Assembly (NCBI GenBank): GCA_021234155.1
Contig: JAJEKV010000001.1
Coordinates: forward strand, 1,921,927 to 1,985,926
Length of the DNA: 64,000 nt
Source: Isoetes taiwanensis
Taxonomy: Eukaryota; Streptophyta; Lycopodiopsida; Isoetales; Isoetaceae
Direction: 5' to 3'
Each line of letters opens with the position of its first letter. Within the stretch, counting starts at the first letter, position 1. This document shows, piece by piece, positions 1-11,990 of the stretch. A program made the position numbers and the translations under genes. The notes under the pieces are model-generated. The model saw nothing but the letters and a program-made list of their open reading frames with translations, was not told the DNA's origin and made no database searches.

Positions 1-2306
1 AAGGATAAAGGGAAGTGAATAATTATAGAAACTGTCTCTCTTTTGCGGGAAGGACAATTATTGCAAATTACGCCCTAGCTTCTTCTCATGTCTATTTCTC
101 CTCTGCCCTAGTTGCCCCTAAAGCAATTTATTACGAAGTTGGAGAAAGTAATCCGAAATTTCATCCGAATGGGTCTCATCCGTAAACTGGAACTCAATCT
201 CTAGACCTAAAAAATTTGGGAGGTCTTGGATGTAAAAATCTCCATTTCTGTGCTTGTTCTCCTCAAGGTAAATATATATGGAGAACAATTATGGGCAATA
301 ATTCTCCCGCCTCCATTTTCATTGCTCATTGTTTGAATATTTCCTATCCTTGGTCATCCTTCTATTAAGCATTCACTCCCCTGAATCTGCCTTTATTAAT
401 ATTCATCCTGCTCCAAATACTTCTCCTTTGATGAGGAATATGATTATGGCACGGAATAAAATCCCACCCCGAAATAAGAGAGATGATCTCCAAGATGCTA
501 CTATGAACACTAGCCTATTTTGGTCACCCTGATCCACATTCAAAAGTTATGGCTATCAAGCATCCAAAAATTTATAGCAGATGGGCCACTAAAGGGATCA
601 CTACTATCAAGGATCTTTATAGAAATAATAATTCCTTTATTTCTTGGATGCTTTAAAAATCCGGCTCGAGAGGGACTTCCACCGATAAGAAAATGTATGT
701 CTACTTTAAGACTATCCTAGCTACTTTCAATAATTTCAATGACTTCAATAACTTTTTGGTTGCACTATAAATGGGAAGTTAGTTTATAAGGTAAAGGAAA
801 TTTACTCTTTGATAAATATTTTTGATGCTCCTCTAAAAGCTATGATGAAATGGTCTTTGGATCATCCCCAAGTCCTTTCTCTTTTCAAAAATGTTTGGAA
901 CTCCCATCGCACTCCAAAAATCGATTCTTTGTTTGGTTAATTGCACAAAAGAGCCTCACAAATTTGATTTCTTTGTCTAGGAGAATTAATGTATCTACCG
1001 GCCTGTCACCGGGTTTGTTTTGAGAATGAGACTTTGGAGCATATCTTTCTTTGTCCCAAGCTTAGACCTTTTTGGATTTGGTTCATTGATAAAACTGGCC
1101 ATTACCTTAAAAAAGGAACTTTGATGACATTATTGACTTCGTGCAACAAGATGATATCTTTGCTAATACTCTTGTCCATCTTGCCTTATGGAACATTTGG
1201 AAGTCTAGAAATAGAATCCTTTATGCCTCTAAACCTCTTTCTACTTTACGGATTAAAATGCATTTCCAGTTAGATATTGAAGCTATTGCCACATGTCACA
1301 AGAGAAAAGTCGGAGATAAATACAACACTTGTTGGAATGTGATAGGGCTTTTAAGGGGGCCACTTTGACTTATTTGTTTCCAACCTCAATGTTATTGATT
1401 CTAATGCTCCATACTCGATTGTGACAGATTATCTTAAGTTTCTTAAAGGAGAAGGATCCACAAAAACTGAATCTGAGATATTGGACGACTATGAATTATC
1501 TCTCGCACCAAAATCGGGAGTCTGAAAAGAATTAACACCAAGCAAAGCTATGTGACATGACGGATGAATTTTACGAGGAGATAGAGAGATCTAAACAAAA
1601 GGAAGCAGTATGGGCAGCAATATACACCGGGGAACTCATGCAAATGCATATTCATTCCATTTTCTTGCTAATTCCCACTTTGCTACGTAAGAAGCGGTTG
1701 AGTAGTTATAGAGAAATGTATTACATCACAAGCTTACGGATGATTTACATGGTACTTCTTTGTTACTCATGGGGAAGGAAAGTCTGAATATGCTATTAGT
1801 ACGTAATGATGGGTGGTAAATACTTACTCTATGGGTTCGACAAACAGAATTCTACCAAAGACTACAATGAGTGGTTTGACAACAACCTTAATGACCAAGA
1901 CCAATCCTCTTTACTATTCTAAACCCTTCCCATGCACGCCAATCATGTTCATGATCCCTATTTCCGAATTCATTTTTTTTGAAGATCATGTTTGGTATTT
2001 TTGTTTACATTTACAGGAAATTTGAAGACTCTATTTTGAGGTGCTCAACACGGATAGTGACTTCTTCGCTGCTCGAAATATTTAACTCTCTTTTGAGATT
2101 CTCACTGACATTTGATATTACTCATTGTTGGTACCATTGATATTAGCTGGATTCTATCACTAATTGTTTTTGTTTCTCTCGATGCTCAACTCTTGTGAGT
2201 ATCAAATTTTCACCTTTGTCATGCTATCTTCAAGCTTGACAATTGGTTTGTATGGCTTTATCTAATTAATGAAAAAATCAACCCTTACTCAAAAAAAAAA
2301 AAAAAA
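1..2306 (+). mobile_element. 3' part of an L1-like LINE (family B), poly-A ended
   Basis: The left edge lies inside a decayed LINE copy on the plus strand. It shares peptide blocks, such as PNTSPLMRN, with the longer copy at 21873-24897, in the same order. It ends in a 16-base A run at 2291-2306, as expected of target-primed reverse transcription. Many stops and frameshifts show it is dead. The 5' end is outside the window, so a target-site duplication cannot be tested. Confidence 0.8.
329..1400 (+). pseudogene. LINE ORF2 C-terminal remnant with zf-RVT zinc-binding motif
   Basis: Short frames together give the region after the reverse transcriptase. The clearest piece (989-1273) reads ACHRVCFENETLEHIFLCPK and then FWIW. 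This is the Cys/His pattern of the zinc-binding domain (zf-RVT) found after the RT in plant LINEs, where C-x(n)-E-x-x-x-HIF-x-CP is diagnostic. Upstream (about 329-720) the same block order as in the 23122-24006 copy can be followed in switching frames. No frame is intact. From 1557 to 2290 lies the family's 3' region, with fragments only. Confidence 0.75.
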
Positions 2307-2398
2307 GAGTGAAGCTCGCCTCCAAGTTTTTACGTGTTCTTCGAAAGCTCCGGCTTTAGTGCAGCGTCCGATCCGGCTCCGGCATAATTCAAATTAAA

Positions 2399-2929
2399 AT
2401 GGATAAGGGGAAGAGGGTCATCAGCGATGGCGATGGGGATAGGCAGTCAGCCAGGAAGCGCCCAAGAATGGGGGTTCCGGGCAATCTCAGCGTGCCATGG
2501 AACCCAGATCTTGAAGATCTCAACCCGTGGTGCATTTGTGAGCCGGAATGTATATGTTTATATAAGGGTATGTCGTCATGCATAAGCTGTGGGCGCGTCC
2601 ATTGCTTGTTTTGTGATTGTATCCACCATGCGCAGTCGATGAAGGATGCAGGTTATAACCTTGGTCTTCTAGGAGTGCTTGGAGTTTTAGCAGACAAGAA
2701 CGATACAGTCTGGCGCCAAGACATGGACAGAGTGATGCAATGCTTTAACAGGCTCCAGATGCATGCAGCAATACAGAAGTCTTCCAGCTACCAACATAAT
2801 CTTATGATATTCGACTACGGCAAGGTATGCATATTCTGTTGTGAGAAAAACCCAGGGGATTTTATATGCCAGGCTTACATGCATAGAAATCTGGAAAAGG
2901 TCAAGAAGATAGGAGAGCCTTCGACATGA
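2399..2929 (+). CDS. Unrecognised Cys/His-rich 176-residue protein
   Basis: I do not recognise this protein. The ATG at 2399 opens a 176-codon frame that begins about 90 bases after the LINE poly-A tail. A basic stretch near residues 18-24 (ARKRPRM) could be a nuclear localisation signal. Residues 47-74 hold a dense Cys/His cluster: CICEPECIC, then CISCGRVHCLFCDCIHH. A second CIFCCEK cluster lies near residue 142. The spacing suggests metal binding but fits no family I can name. A GTATGC inside the frame near 2826 could be a splice donor, so the last third might be intronic. It may be a host exon, a captured fragment or a chance frame. The order of Cys pairs and the NLS-like stretch make chance less likely. 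Confidence 0.4.
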   Translation: MDKGKRVISDGDGDRQSARKRPRMGVPGNLSVPWNPDLEDLNPWCICEPECICLYKGMSSCISCGRVHCLFCDCIHHAQSMKDAGYNLGLLGVLGVLADKNDTVWRQDMDRVMQCFNRLQMHAAIQKSSSYQHNLMIFDYGKVCIFCCEKNPGDFICQAYMHRNLEKVKKIGEPST

Positions 2930-3429
2930 AAGAAGCAGAAGAAGTGAATCCATGGAAGAAAGCAACAAGGAAGGGACGGAAGGAAGGGCAGAAGTGGAGG
3001 GGTTTGAAGGGAATAGGATATAACCTTATGTTTTTCTTTTCTTTTGAATCAATCCTTTTTAGCTCATGTTTCATAGGTGGTCTCTATCAATTGCCAAGAA
3101 GAGTAATCCGTAGCAGCCCTTGGCTGAATATAATTATTTAACTGAAGTGGATGAAACCTTACAGAAAAGAGAACTGTGTTTCTTGAGGAAACACCAGGCT
3201 TTAAGCATGGCTGAATTAGCCAATGTTATCTTTGAAAAGAGAATTTTTGAATATAAAATTAAAATGTCGGAAGTTACTTGTAAAACAGCTTTATTGTGTA
3301 GCTTAAATCGCCTGCTTCTTGTGTGAATCGCTTCTGGTCTAAAGTATTATATTCTATAACGAATATGAACAATTGATTATGGAACTGCGAATACCTTCAT
3401 ACATTTATGTTATGACCATGCAAATAAGC
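2930..3429. other. No gene seen
   Basis: AT-rich DNA with two short frames (2926-3141 and 3120-3326) that show no recognisable motif. It could be 3' UTR of the preceding ORF. Confidence 0.4.
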
Positions 3430-3584
3430 ACCTCGGATGGCATATGATAACAGGAGGAAGAGTCTCAGGAGGTACACTTTGACCGGTATCACCCATGGAC
3501 ATATACATGGTAGGTCGGCATGCTAAACAATAACAGAATCCATTCAACAACAAAGGAAGGGGATAGCAGACAAATCAAAGGAAT

Positions 3585-4777
3585 ATGGACCACATCATGG
3601 TAGAAACCAATTCTGAACGCAGAAAAGATGGCGAAGATGGGAGAACCGGGAGAAACACAGGACAAAGGATGACAGGTAAGCAAATAGATAATAGACGACA
3701 ATACCAACAGCAGCCAGCAGAAGAGAGCAGATGCACGAGAGTGCCAGTGAGCCAACAGGACCTTAGGGATTTTTTGGCACAGATGGACAAGCAGTTAGAA
3801 TCGAAAATTCCGAGCATGGATGCACTCAACGACCGGCAAAACATGCAATCAGTAACAAATTAGCTATCTCCGGTATGGACGTGAGGATAGGAGGGTGGAG
3901 AGGACCTAACGAGGAAATGCTGGCATGAGAATGGGCCGAGATTGAAGAGGAGAAAGCAAAAATTCTGCAAAGGTTGGTTGAATTAGAGAAATCAAATGTT
4001 GAATTAGATGCATGGGAGTCATTTGATAGGATAAACCCACATATAATGGAATATGAGGAGCAGAGTAAAATTAAACATGATGTTAGGCTAATTGGAGTAG
4101 CGGAGAAACCTAACGAGGACATATATCGAGTTACTGCAGAGGTGATAGAGACAGTGTTCAAGGAATACAGGAGCGTCATTGTCAAAGCATTACAGTCAGG
4201 TCAATGGAGAGAGCGATCGAGACACATAAACCTGACATTGAGGGACTTGGCAACCAAAGAAAGAATATTGCGGATGGGATCCAGATTGAGGAACGGAATC
4301 AAGGTACAGGAGTCTCTAACAGTAATGCAGCGTCAAGGGCTACACAGAGAGCTAGCCAAAGCCAGGGAGCTGAACCAAGCAGGGATACAGGCGGGGGTCA
4401 GGAATGGCAAAGTCTACCTTCACAAGTGGGTAAGAGAGCAGGCTACCCTGTCGCAAGAACAGAATGTGGGGACACAGGGAGTAGCAAAATTAACAGAATT
4501 GGAGAAGGAAAACATAAATTCCCTGATGACTATACAACAGGGACAGGAGAGCAGAGTGCTGGGGGGAGCGCTAAGAGCGATAACATTGGAAGGGAATCAG
4601 AACAGAGGAGCAGAAAGAAGCGGAAGCGGGAGCGGGGGAGACGAAGACCGAACAACGCAAGCAGGGTTCGGGGGCCCAACCTCGACAATGAAGACCAGAG
4701 GAAGACCAAGAAGAACAGTCAACGGGACAGAAGGCACGGAGACCTCGAAGGAGCAACCTCGAGGGAAGAGACGCTGA
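3585..4777 (+). pseudogene. LINE ORF1 (nucleic-acid-binding, L1-ORF1-like)
   Basis: Two frames (3585-3863 and 3974-4777) form an ORF1-type protein. The N-terminal part is charged and Gln-rich. The second frame begins with a coiled-coil-like stretch. It then holds a block resembling the RNA-binding region of L1 ORF1: HINLTLRDLATKERILRMG, followed by GLHRELAKAREL and VRNGKVYLHKW. The C-terminal quarter is Gly/Arg/Glu-rich and likely disordered. In the family this protein coats the LINE RNA. A frameshift near 3870-3970 breaks it, and its end overlaps the start of ORF2 in another frame. Confidence 0.65.
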
Positions 4778-5900
4778 CAATATGGTACTGGAACTGTACC
4801 GGGTATCCGAGGGATGACGGAGAGAGACTGGAAGGTGCCCACAGCTGCGACATAGTATGCCTAGTAGAGACATGGGAGTATAACGTCAAGAGGCTGCCAG
4901 AGGAAGAAGGATATCAGCTGTTCACATGTTGGAAAGATAAGGATTTCAAGATAGGGAGGGGAAGTGCAGGCCTGGCCTGTTATGTAAAGAATAGTATAGC
5001 TAGCAGCGCATGTATTTTACATTCAGATATCAATAAAAAGATACATGGTGTTGAATGTTCAATTGCAAAACAAACAAGACATATTTCTGATAATAGCATA
5101 CTATCCGCCAAACAGTGACAAGCTAGAGTTGCTAGACCTAGGGGAAAGTATGATGAAATGGAAAGAACAGGGGCCAATAATACTAGTAGGGGATTTAAAT
5201 GCCAGAACCAGACAAGAACAGGCACAAAGCACGAACATTGATGAAACGGATGGTTAGATAATATATACAGCAAGAACACAGGAATGGCAGAGAGATACAG
5301 AGGATAAGGCGTAGGTCAACGCTAAAAAGGCTTAATTGTCTTTGGAAGTCTCTTGACGGCAAGGGGTAATCATAGCTAATGGAGTGAAAAAATGGAGGGG
5401 ATCGGGGGAGCTTTTACAGTGGGAATGCACATGGTAAGAGCATAGTAGATTACGTAATTTTGAACGATCGAGCAGTAGAAAGAGTAGTAGGACTAGTGCT
5501 ACAGGACTGGCCGACTGGAAAAAGGGAAAGTCATAGACCGATCAAATTAACACTCAAAGGGAGTGGGACGACACAGATCAATAACACAGGGGAAAAGGGG
5601 GAAGAGAAATCGAGGATGAGGATCCAATTTCAAGAAAAATACACAGATACATTCATACAAACGGTCAGGGAGGAAATGGGAAAATGGGAATGTGAAAAAC
5701 ACAATGCGAATGACAATGGTAATACACTCAATGACATCATGGTGAGAGTAGCAACAGAGGTATTCGGGAAAAAGAACAGAACCAGAAAGAACAGGGCCTT
5801 CAAGGCATCAGTATGGTACGATGATGAGTGCAGAGAACAAAAAAGAAAGACCAAAGAGCACATAGGGAAGGAGACATACCGCATGGAAAAAGCAAAGATA
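4778..5900 (+). pseudogene. LINE ORF2, APE-type endonuclease part
   Basis: Endonuclease/exonuclease/phosphatase motifs appear in order across three frames: WYWNCTGYP, DIVCLVETW, then YYPPN and ILVGDLNART near 5100-5215, IVDYVILND near 5445, and SHRPIKLTL near 5530. These match the Mg-binding and catalytic blocks of LINE endonucleases that nick the target DNA. Frameshifts near 5070 and between 5258 and 5440 inactivate it. The frame runs to 5900, where the gypsy LTR starts, and resumes in the RT half at about 19422. Confidence 0.8.
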
Positions 5901-7573
5901 TGTGACGTCCCCTACTGTGATTATCTGGCGACTCCGCAGGTATACAAGCAGGAGTTCATCCCCATACCAGCTCCATGCCATCTGTGGGGCCCTCCACATA
6001 ACTTCAAGAACCGCGGATCGGTTCCAGTGGGAAGAGTGAAGGGGTCATTTTACCCCGTCTCCCTCAGGGCCTACCTAGCTGCAAAAGCGTAAACATACAT
6101 GTCGTTATATAACATAAGCACATATCCACCTCGAAGGGTGGTCCATCCTATCTCTGCATAAACAAGGTGAGCACAATACATATGGGGAGTTCTACCCAAG
6201 GCTCGGACTCATGGGGATGACCGGGACGGCTTGGGTCTCGAGTTCCCTTGGGGACGTAATTCATGGCAATGGATTTGGCTGGCATATGAACATGGCATAG
6301 GGTTGTCCACTCCATCCGCCCCTCCTGTGCACACTTTGCAGAGTAGGCTGAAAAGTGTCGGGACCTGACTGTAGCCCGCCGGATGCATAGCCAAAAGGGC
6401 TATTCCTGGGTTTCATCCTCCCGGTTCGATGGGGCGAGGGAAGGGATCACTCCCTCCGAGAGATCTACATCTTGACTCAAAGGTGACTAGAGGGCCTTTG
6501 CCCGTGATTCGAGTGAACCCACTGGAAAGTGTATACCACTTCACGGGTGTCGAGTCCATGCCTCACCACTTTTCAGTGGTGAGCCATTAGACCTAGTCAC
6601 AATGATCCCTGGTAGGCCTTACACACCAGAGGGATCGTTCAAGAGTCAGGACATGAACCTCCTTCTTAGCCAGTCTGGCCCCTTCACCCACAACCAGGTG
6701 TGGTTCTTGTACCAAGGCGAATCTATAGTGTGCTAGAGAGGCTACTCTAGGAGCATCTACTACCAAGCTTTAGGTCTCTACCCCCTTCCCAATACAAGGA
6801 GTTCATAGAGATACATCATCCATATACATCACGTAAGAACTAAAGAACTATATCTAATCTACATCATAGAGTTAGGTTCTTTAGTTAGAGGTCGGGTATC
6901 TAAAGATCTAGAAGGCTGCTATGGGCAATTTAATAGGCTAAACCTACTGATTCTATATTTGAATTAGGGTTTTAGACTATCTAATTGGCCAAATACCTGA
7001 TCCTTGAGTGGCTCCTCGACTGAGCTCGACCATCCCTTTTTGGCATTTCGAATCGAGGGAAACTAATGGTGCAATTCTCTCGGCGAAGTGCGGGGGGCGG
7101 GTTTTGGTGTTGAGGCAGCCAAAAGCGGGGGTTCCAAAACCCTAGAAACGAAAATTGGGCAAGTTAGGGTTTCCCTCCCTTAATAGACAAGGGGTTGGCT
7201 AGGGTTTCCAATTATCCCCTTTAGGCATGTGGGATAATTGGTAATGGGCCCACTTGCCTTTAATGGCTAGGTGGCAAAATGTGCCCACATGGAAATGTGT
7301 GCCCACATTAATGTGTACATTGGAAAATGTGCACATTAATTGGTACCTATAGGTGTGGCCCACTTGGCATCAAGTGTCCACATGGAAATGTGTGCCCACA
7401 TTAATGTGTACATTGGAAAATGTGCACATTAATAGTTGCACATATTCGCACGCGTTGCCCCCTAGGGCTACCCACGGCTGCGTTAGCGTGTAACGTCGGT
7501 CGAGTGGCGTTAATGCGTGTGACGGCGATGCGATGATCGTCCCGGGACCGTATATCGCGTCCGGAACGCCACA
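5901..7573 (-). repeat. 3' LTR of the gypsy element
   Basis: Direct copy of 17756-19418, with small indels. On the plus strand it opens TGTGACG and closes CGCCACA, giving the TG...CA ends of an LTR. It contains an internal direct repeat near 7270-7435 (about 100-bp period) built on CCCACATTAATGTG. Confidence 0.92.
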
Positions 7574-7587
7574 TTCTCCCCACCTTG
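7574..7587 (-). other. Polypurine tract
   Basis: On the minus strand AAGGTGGGGAGAA directly abuts the LTR start TGTGGCG. This is the expected plus-strand primer of an LTR element. From 7588 to 8450 I see only untranslated sequence between this tract and the end of pol. Confidence 0.8.
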
Positions 7588-8450
7588 AAATGATCTTTGT
7601 CCGCAGCAGATCATTGGGCCTCCCCACCTTGGGATCATCCTGCAATCAACCTGATGCATACTATAACTACTATAATACTTACACATTTATTAAGATTACC
7701 TTAAGGTAATATTTTTAGGACATTATCACGCCGTTATATTATGAAATAACTTATCAATTCATAACATCATTAAAAGAGGTTACTCAATAATTCACTTAAC
7801 ATGACAATTAAGTTTATCAAATTAAAATTAACGTCCGAGGTACTCTTCATTCCTTGCAACACATTCCAACAAAATTTGTGTTGCAAGTCTTCGTAGCTCG
7901 ACCTCCTTGCCCTCCGGAGCGCTCTATTGGCCTGCAGGTCGACACTACGTTAGTACCATTTTAATTATTAATAAAATTTTGGTTATATGGTGACCAACCC
8001 ACCTATCTACATGGATGCATGGCTAATCTCCCGGCGTAGGAAGAGGGTGAATCTTCCATTATGGCCGAGGAGACAGCGCCTATATGCCTATATGCCGCTC
8101 ATGCCTACACCCTAGTTGCCCAGCGTGGAGGATAGGTCCTTCCCGTATATGGGGCGTGAAGGCCTGATTCCTCCTATCAAAGCATATATGGGGCTAGAGG
8201 TGCTTTTCCTACCAGTGCATTCCTTCATGACCTCCTTTCTCCGAGGTCGTCTACTTCGATGGGGGCAGTAGACTTTCTAGTCTACCTTCCACTTTCGCCC
8301 AGCGAAAGCGGTCATGCCTACATTGACATTATACCTGCGCCCTAGAGATCCGTAGTGGTCTCATCGCCAGTCACAACGCATGCGACCCATACCTAGCATA
8401 GGTTGCATCGTAGATTAATCTTAACTATACATAGAATTAATCTACACAAA

Positions 8451-8735
8451 TCAACATGCACGGGCGATTTCTTGGAGATGACCTTGCCGTCCCATTGCTC
8501 CATAAAGCGTGGGTGCTTGCTTCACTAAATCTTTCTTAAGTACCCATGTCGCGTCTTCCAGCGGTAAGTGTTTCCACTTGACCAAATCTTTGGAGGAATT
8601 CGATCTCCTCATTTTCTTGAAAGCTTTATCAAGAATCAATTGCGGAACTATTTCGGTTGCTCCTCCGTCATTTCCAACAACGTTGGAGAGTCCAAGACCG
8701 TGCGGATTTGGAGTGTGCTTCTTCAACAAACTCAC
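8451..8735 (-). pseudogene. Integrase C-terminal chromodomain
   Basis: The frame reads VPQLILDKAFKK, then KDLVKWKHLPLEDATWVLKKDL. The ILD...LVKW(K)xLP(x)E(D)ATW pattern is the chromodomain at the end of chromovirus integrases. In the family it steers integration to chromatin, in several cases through H3K9 methyl marks. Two Trp residues of the usual aromatic set are visible (VKW and ATW). The first aromatic seems to be missing, as in the divergent plant group. This frame is shifted from the integrase core upstream. Confidence 0.8.
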
Positions 8736-8966
8736 GTGGAAGACCTTATGAATCTTTAGGTGTCTTTGGCAAGTCTAGCTTGTAGGATTGATTACCTACT
8801 CTTGACTATTCGGAAAGGTCCGGCCCACCTTGGAGCAAGCTTCTTGCAATTCGGGTCGAAGCTTCACCGCTTCACCTTGATCTTGAGCCAAACATCCTCT
8901 CCAACTTTGAACTCTCTTAACGTTTCGATGCTTGTCGGCGATGCTCTTACGTCGACTTCTTTCTTG

Positions 8967-9700
8967 CTAGCAAATACCCTCGAACTTCTTCCACGAAGTG
9001 CCGCATATGGGCCAACATCTCGCTTGCCGAAACTTCCACTTTTTGACGGGGTTGTGCCAAGTGTCTGGAGTTAGGCACTGATAGCCGTAATTGATCATAA
9101 ATGGCGACATTTGGGATGATTCCTGCTTGGTGCTATTGTATGCAAACTCCACCAAGTGAATAAATTCTTCCCACATACCTTGCTTATTCCAGACATAGTT
9201 TCGTAGCATGTCTTCTAAAATCCTGTTGGTCCGCTCCGTTTGGCCATCCGTCTGAGGATGATATGCCGTGCTCATGGATAGCTTTGTCTGAATGGTCGCA
9301 AAGAGGTCTTGCCAAAAGGCGCTCATGAACTTCGGATCCCTGTCGGAGATAATCTCCCTTGGCATGCCATGAAGCCTGAAGATCTCTTTGGTGAAGAGCT
9401 TATTTGTATCCATAGCCGTATTCGTGGTCCCCGCAAGGCACAAAATGTGCCATTTTCGACAACTTGTCGAGCTACTACCATCAAAGCATCTTTCCCTCTA
9501 CGGTCCTTGGGAGTCCCGTGATGAAATCCATCTTTGATCAGCGGCTCTAAGGCCCCCGGAATTGAGCTGTTCCGCTTTGTCTGGCCGACATAGGCGGCAT
9601 TCCTTGATGTAGCGAGCTACTTGCTTCTTCATTCACGGCCAATAATAGGCTGCTGCGCTTTTGAAATATGTTTTCATGAATCGCATGGCCAGCTATTGGG
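8967..9700 (-). pseudogene. Ty3/gypsy integrase (zinc-binding and catalytic core)
   Basis: The core frame (8967-9443) reads GMPREIISDRDPKF and then MSTAYHPQTDGQTERTNRIL. These are the second Asp and the catalytic Glu of the D,D-35-E integrase. Upstream, in other frames (9560-9690), YYWP and CRLCRPDKAE mark the end of the H2C2 zinc-binding domain. Stop codons between the two blocks, and the frame change before the chromodomain, show decay. Confidence 0.88.
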
Positions 9701-9837
9701 TTGTTGTCGCGTGTCATGGATGATCAATTTCCTTACACGATGATTGAGGCACGCACAACTTGTTCTTATGGTATAACAGGTTGCCTTCCTTCTTATAATG
9801 TTTAAAGGCTTCCCGCTCCTTATCATTTCTAGCCTCC

Positions 9838-10267
9838 TTAGAGGCTTGCCCATACTTCCTTGAAGTCCCACATCCGTTGGCAAGGACTCTTCAACCTTCT
9901 TACCAAAGTCATTTGGAGGCGTCGAAATTGCATTGCAATGCACTCTAGTTGTCGGGGATGCCTTGAAAGCGCATCCGCTACCACATTGAGCTTCCACGGC
10001 TTGTAGACTATAACAAAGTCATACTCTTCAAGGAACTCCATCCACCTTCTCGCCTCGGGTTGAGGTGTGGTTGCGTGAATACATCTTTGGAGGCTCGATG
10101 GTGCGTATCCAACTGGAACTTCCTTCCCAAAAAGATAGTGCCTCCAAATTCTTAATGCCCACGACAACCTTAAGCAATTCCGATCGATGGGTGGGGTAAG
10201 CGCGTTCGGCGTCGTTCATCTTCCACGGAATCATCGCTACCACACGCTCTTCTTGCCAAACCCGCAC
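9838..10267 (-). pseudogene. Ty3/gypsy RNase H
   Basis: In overlapping frames, YPTHRSELLKVV, EEYDFVIVYKPWKLNVVADA and LSRHP follow the usual Ty3/gypsy RNase H order: the E/A..Y..H..ELLA block, then W..LEEYDF, then NVVADALSR. The enzyme removes the RNA strand during reverse transcription. At least one frameshift lies between the blocks. Confidence 0.8.
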
Positions 10268-10597
10268 TGTAGCTATCTTACTTCGCGTCTGTCGCTACAA
10301 GCTTGTCTTTCTCTGCAGGTCAGTGCGAAGGGGTTAAAGGCGGTTGTTAAAGCTTCCTTCAATAATTCAAACCACCGCTTGGGCTTTCTTGTGCCAATGC
10401 TCTTGCCCAATCTTTCACTTTCTCCGCCCTCATGAAGTCATTAGCGGGGGGCGCTATCTTAGCGAAGTTCTTCACGAATTTCTGTAGTACCCGCTAAGCC
10501 GAAAACTTCGGACTTCATGCACATTCTTCGGGCGCTTGGACCCCTTGAATAGCGGCTTCAATCTTGGTAGGATCCGTCGAGATTCCTTCTGGCGAGA

Positions 10598-11103
10598 TCA
10601 CATGACCAAGGTATTCCACCTTCTCCCGCGGAAGTGACACCCGACAACTTTGGCGCATAACTGGTGCCTCTTCAACTTCTCTAGCACTCTCCTTAAGTGT
10701 TGTGCGTGCTCTTCAAGGGATACGCTATACACGAGAATGCCATCAAAGAATACAATCACAAAGGTGTCTAAAACTCCCGAAGATGTCGATTTCATGAGCC
10801 TCATGAGCGTCGCGGGGGCATTCGATAAGCCGAAAGGCATTACCGGAACTCATAATGCCCATACCGCGTTCAAGAAGGGTCTTATGGATATCTTCTTCCT
10901 TTATCCTGATCGATGATAAACGACCTTAAGTCGATTTTGGAGAAGACCTTTGCACCTTGGAGTTGATCCATCAAGTCATCCCGATCCGGGGGCGCATATT
11001 TGTTCTTAATGGTATGCTTGTTCAAGCGCCTATAGTCTATGCACATCCTTAAAGCGCCTTCCTTCTTCTTTACAAAGAGAATGGGCTCCAAATGGCGAGA
11101 CAC
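10598..11103 (-). pseudogene. Ty3/gypsy reverse transcriptase, catalytic motif altered
   Basis: The first piece (10882-11103) reads [20 protein letters not shown], then [10 protein letters not shown] and KIDLRS. The second (10598-10840) reads MPFGLSNAPATLMRLM and VFFDGILVYS. The usual (Y/F)xDD catalytic pair is here FFDG: the codon at 10739-10741 reads Gly, so the second catalytic Asp is lost. A frame change separates the pieces. It could not have worked as written. Confidence 0.88.
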
Positions 11104-11239
11104 TAGGTCTAATGAAGCCTAGGGTCGAAAGCAACTCCGCAATTGCTTCTTCAGCTCGTCAACTCCTCGCGTCATTCCGTGATGGAGCCTTGCTTGCCCG
11201 CTTTGCTCCCGGTTGAGTGCTATCTCACACTCGACTTCC

Positions 11240-11965
11240 CTATAAGGCTTTAAGTCGCTTGATCTCGCCTCGGAAAGAGATCATGGAACTCGTGATCAGC
11301 TGAGCTATTTGCTTTGGCAACTTGCCGAGCACCGCCATCTTCTTTGCTTTCCTGCTTTCGTGCTCGTCAATCTCAAGCTTGAAGATGTATGCCACCTGTT
11401 CGCTCTTGATGCAATTTGAGCGGTACCGCTTAGAAGACATGCATCGCATGATGGGAACAACTTCTTTACCTCGCGTGATCTCGATGATCTTGCCGGCCGA
11501 AAGTGTTGGGAAGGTCACCTTCCGCTTTCCACAATCGATAATGGCCCCGCTGGTCCAAGGTACTCCATTCCTATGATCAAGTTGTACTTGCCAATGCCCA
11601 TTATACGCCCCCATCCGGATCTTAATCCCCGGCAAGTCGATGTCGGTTAATTCTCTTGGGCAGCCGCGCCTTCTTGCACCACTTGCTAAGACAACGGGCC
11701 TTGGCTTGGACTTTAGCGGTTTCAACTTCAACATTTGAACCATTCTGGGGGATGCAAAGTTATGGCTACTTCCCGAGTCTATCAAGACTATGAAGGACTT
11801 GGCCTTGGCCTTCCCTACTGTGGAGATTACTTTATACTGGCTCTCTGCTTGCTCTGTATCTATTGCGGCAAAGATATGACACTCACCCTGAATGTAGTCG
11901 CGGCCTTCCTCGCCGTCGTCGTCAGACAGGATGTCCCAATCTCCCAACTCATGCCGTATTTGCAC
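11240..11965 (-). CDS. Ty3/gypsy aspartic protease region
   Basis: A 241-residue frame carries the retropepsin active site LIDSGSSHNFASP (D-S/T-G) near residues 55-67. After it comes a Gly-rich flap-like region, and an IIDCGKRKVTF block that often precedes the RT in this superfamily. In the family it cuts the Gag-Pol polyprotein. It lies between gag (frame ends at 11991) and RT, as expected. A start cannot be chosen, since the domain is normally part of a polyprotein. Confidence 0.8.
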   Translation of the reverse strand: MQIRHELGDWDILSDDDGEEGRDYIQGECHIFAAIDTEQAESQYKVISTVGKAKAKSFIVLIDSGSSHNFASPRMVQMLKLKPLKSKPRPVVLASGARRRGCPRELTDIDLPGIKIRMGAYNGHWQVQLDHRNGVPWTSGAIIDCGKRKVTFPTLSAGKIIEITRGKEVVPIMRCMSSKRYRSNCIKSEQVAYIFKLEIDEHESRKAKKMAVLGKLPKQIAQLITSSMISFRGEIKRLKAL

Positions 11966-11990
11966 TCATGACGTAAGGGGCGTTCATGTT

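Larger units (their letters stand above)
3430..5900 (+). mobile_element. 5' half of a family-A LINE, interrupted by the Ty3/gypsy element
   Basis: ORF1 and the endonuclease part of ORF2 lie here. The reverse transcriptase of the same element resumes after 19418 on the same strand. The split falls in the linker between endonuclease and RT, so one LINE was cut by the 13.5 kb LTR element. The 5' limit is a guess: ORF1-type sequence starts near 3585. Unlike family B, this family ends in a short tandem repeat, not poly-A. Confidence 0.8.
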
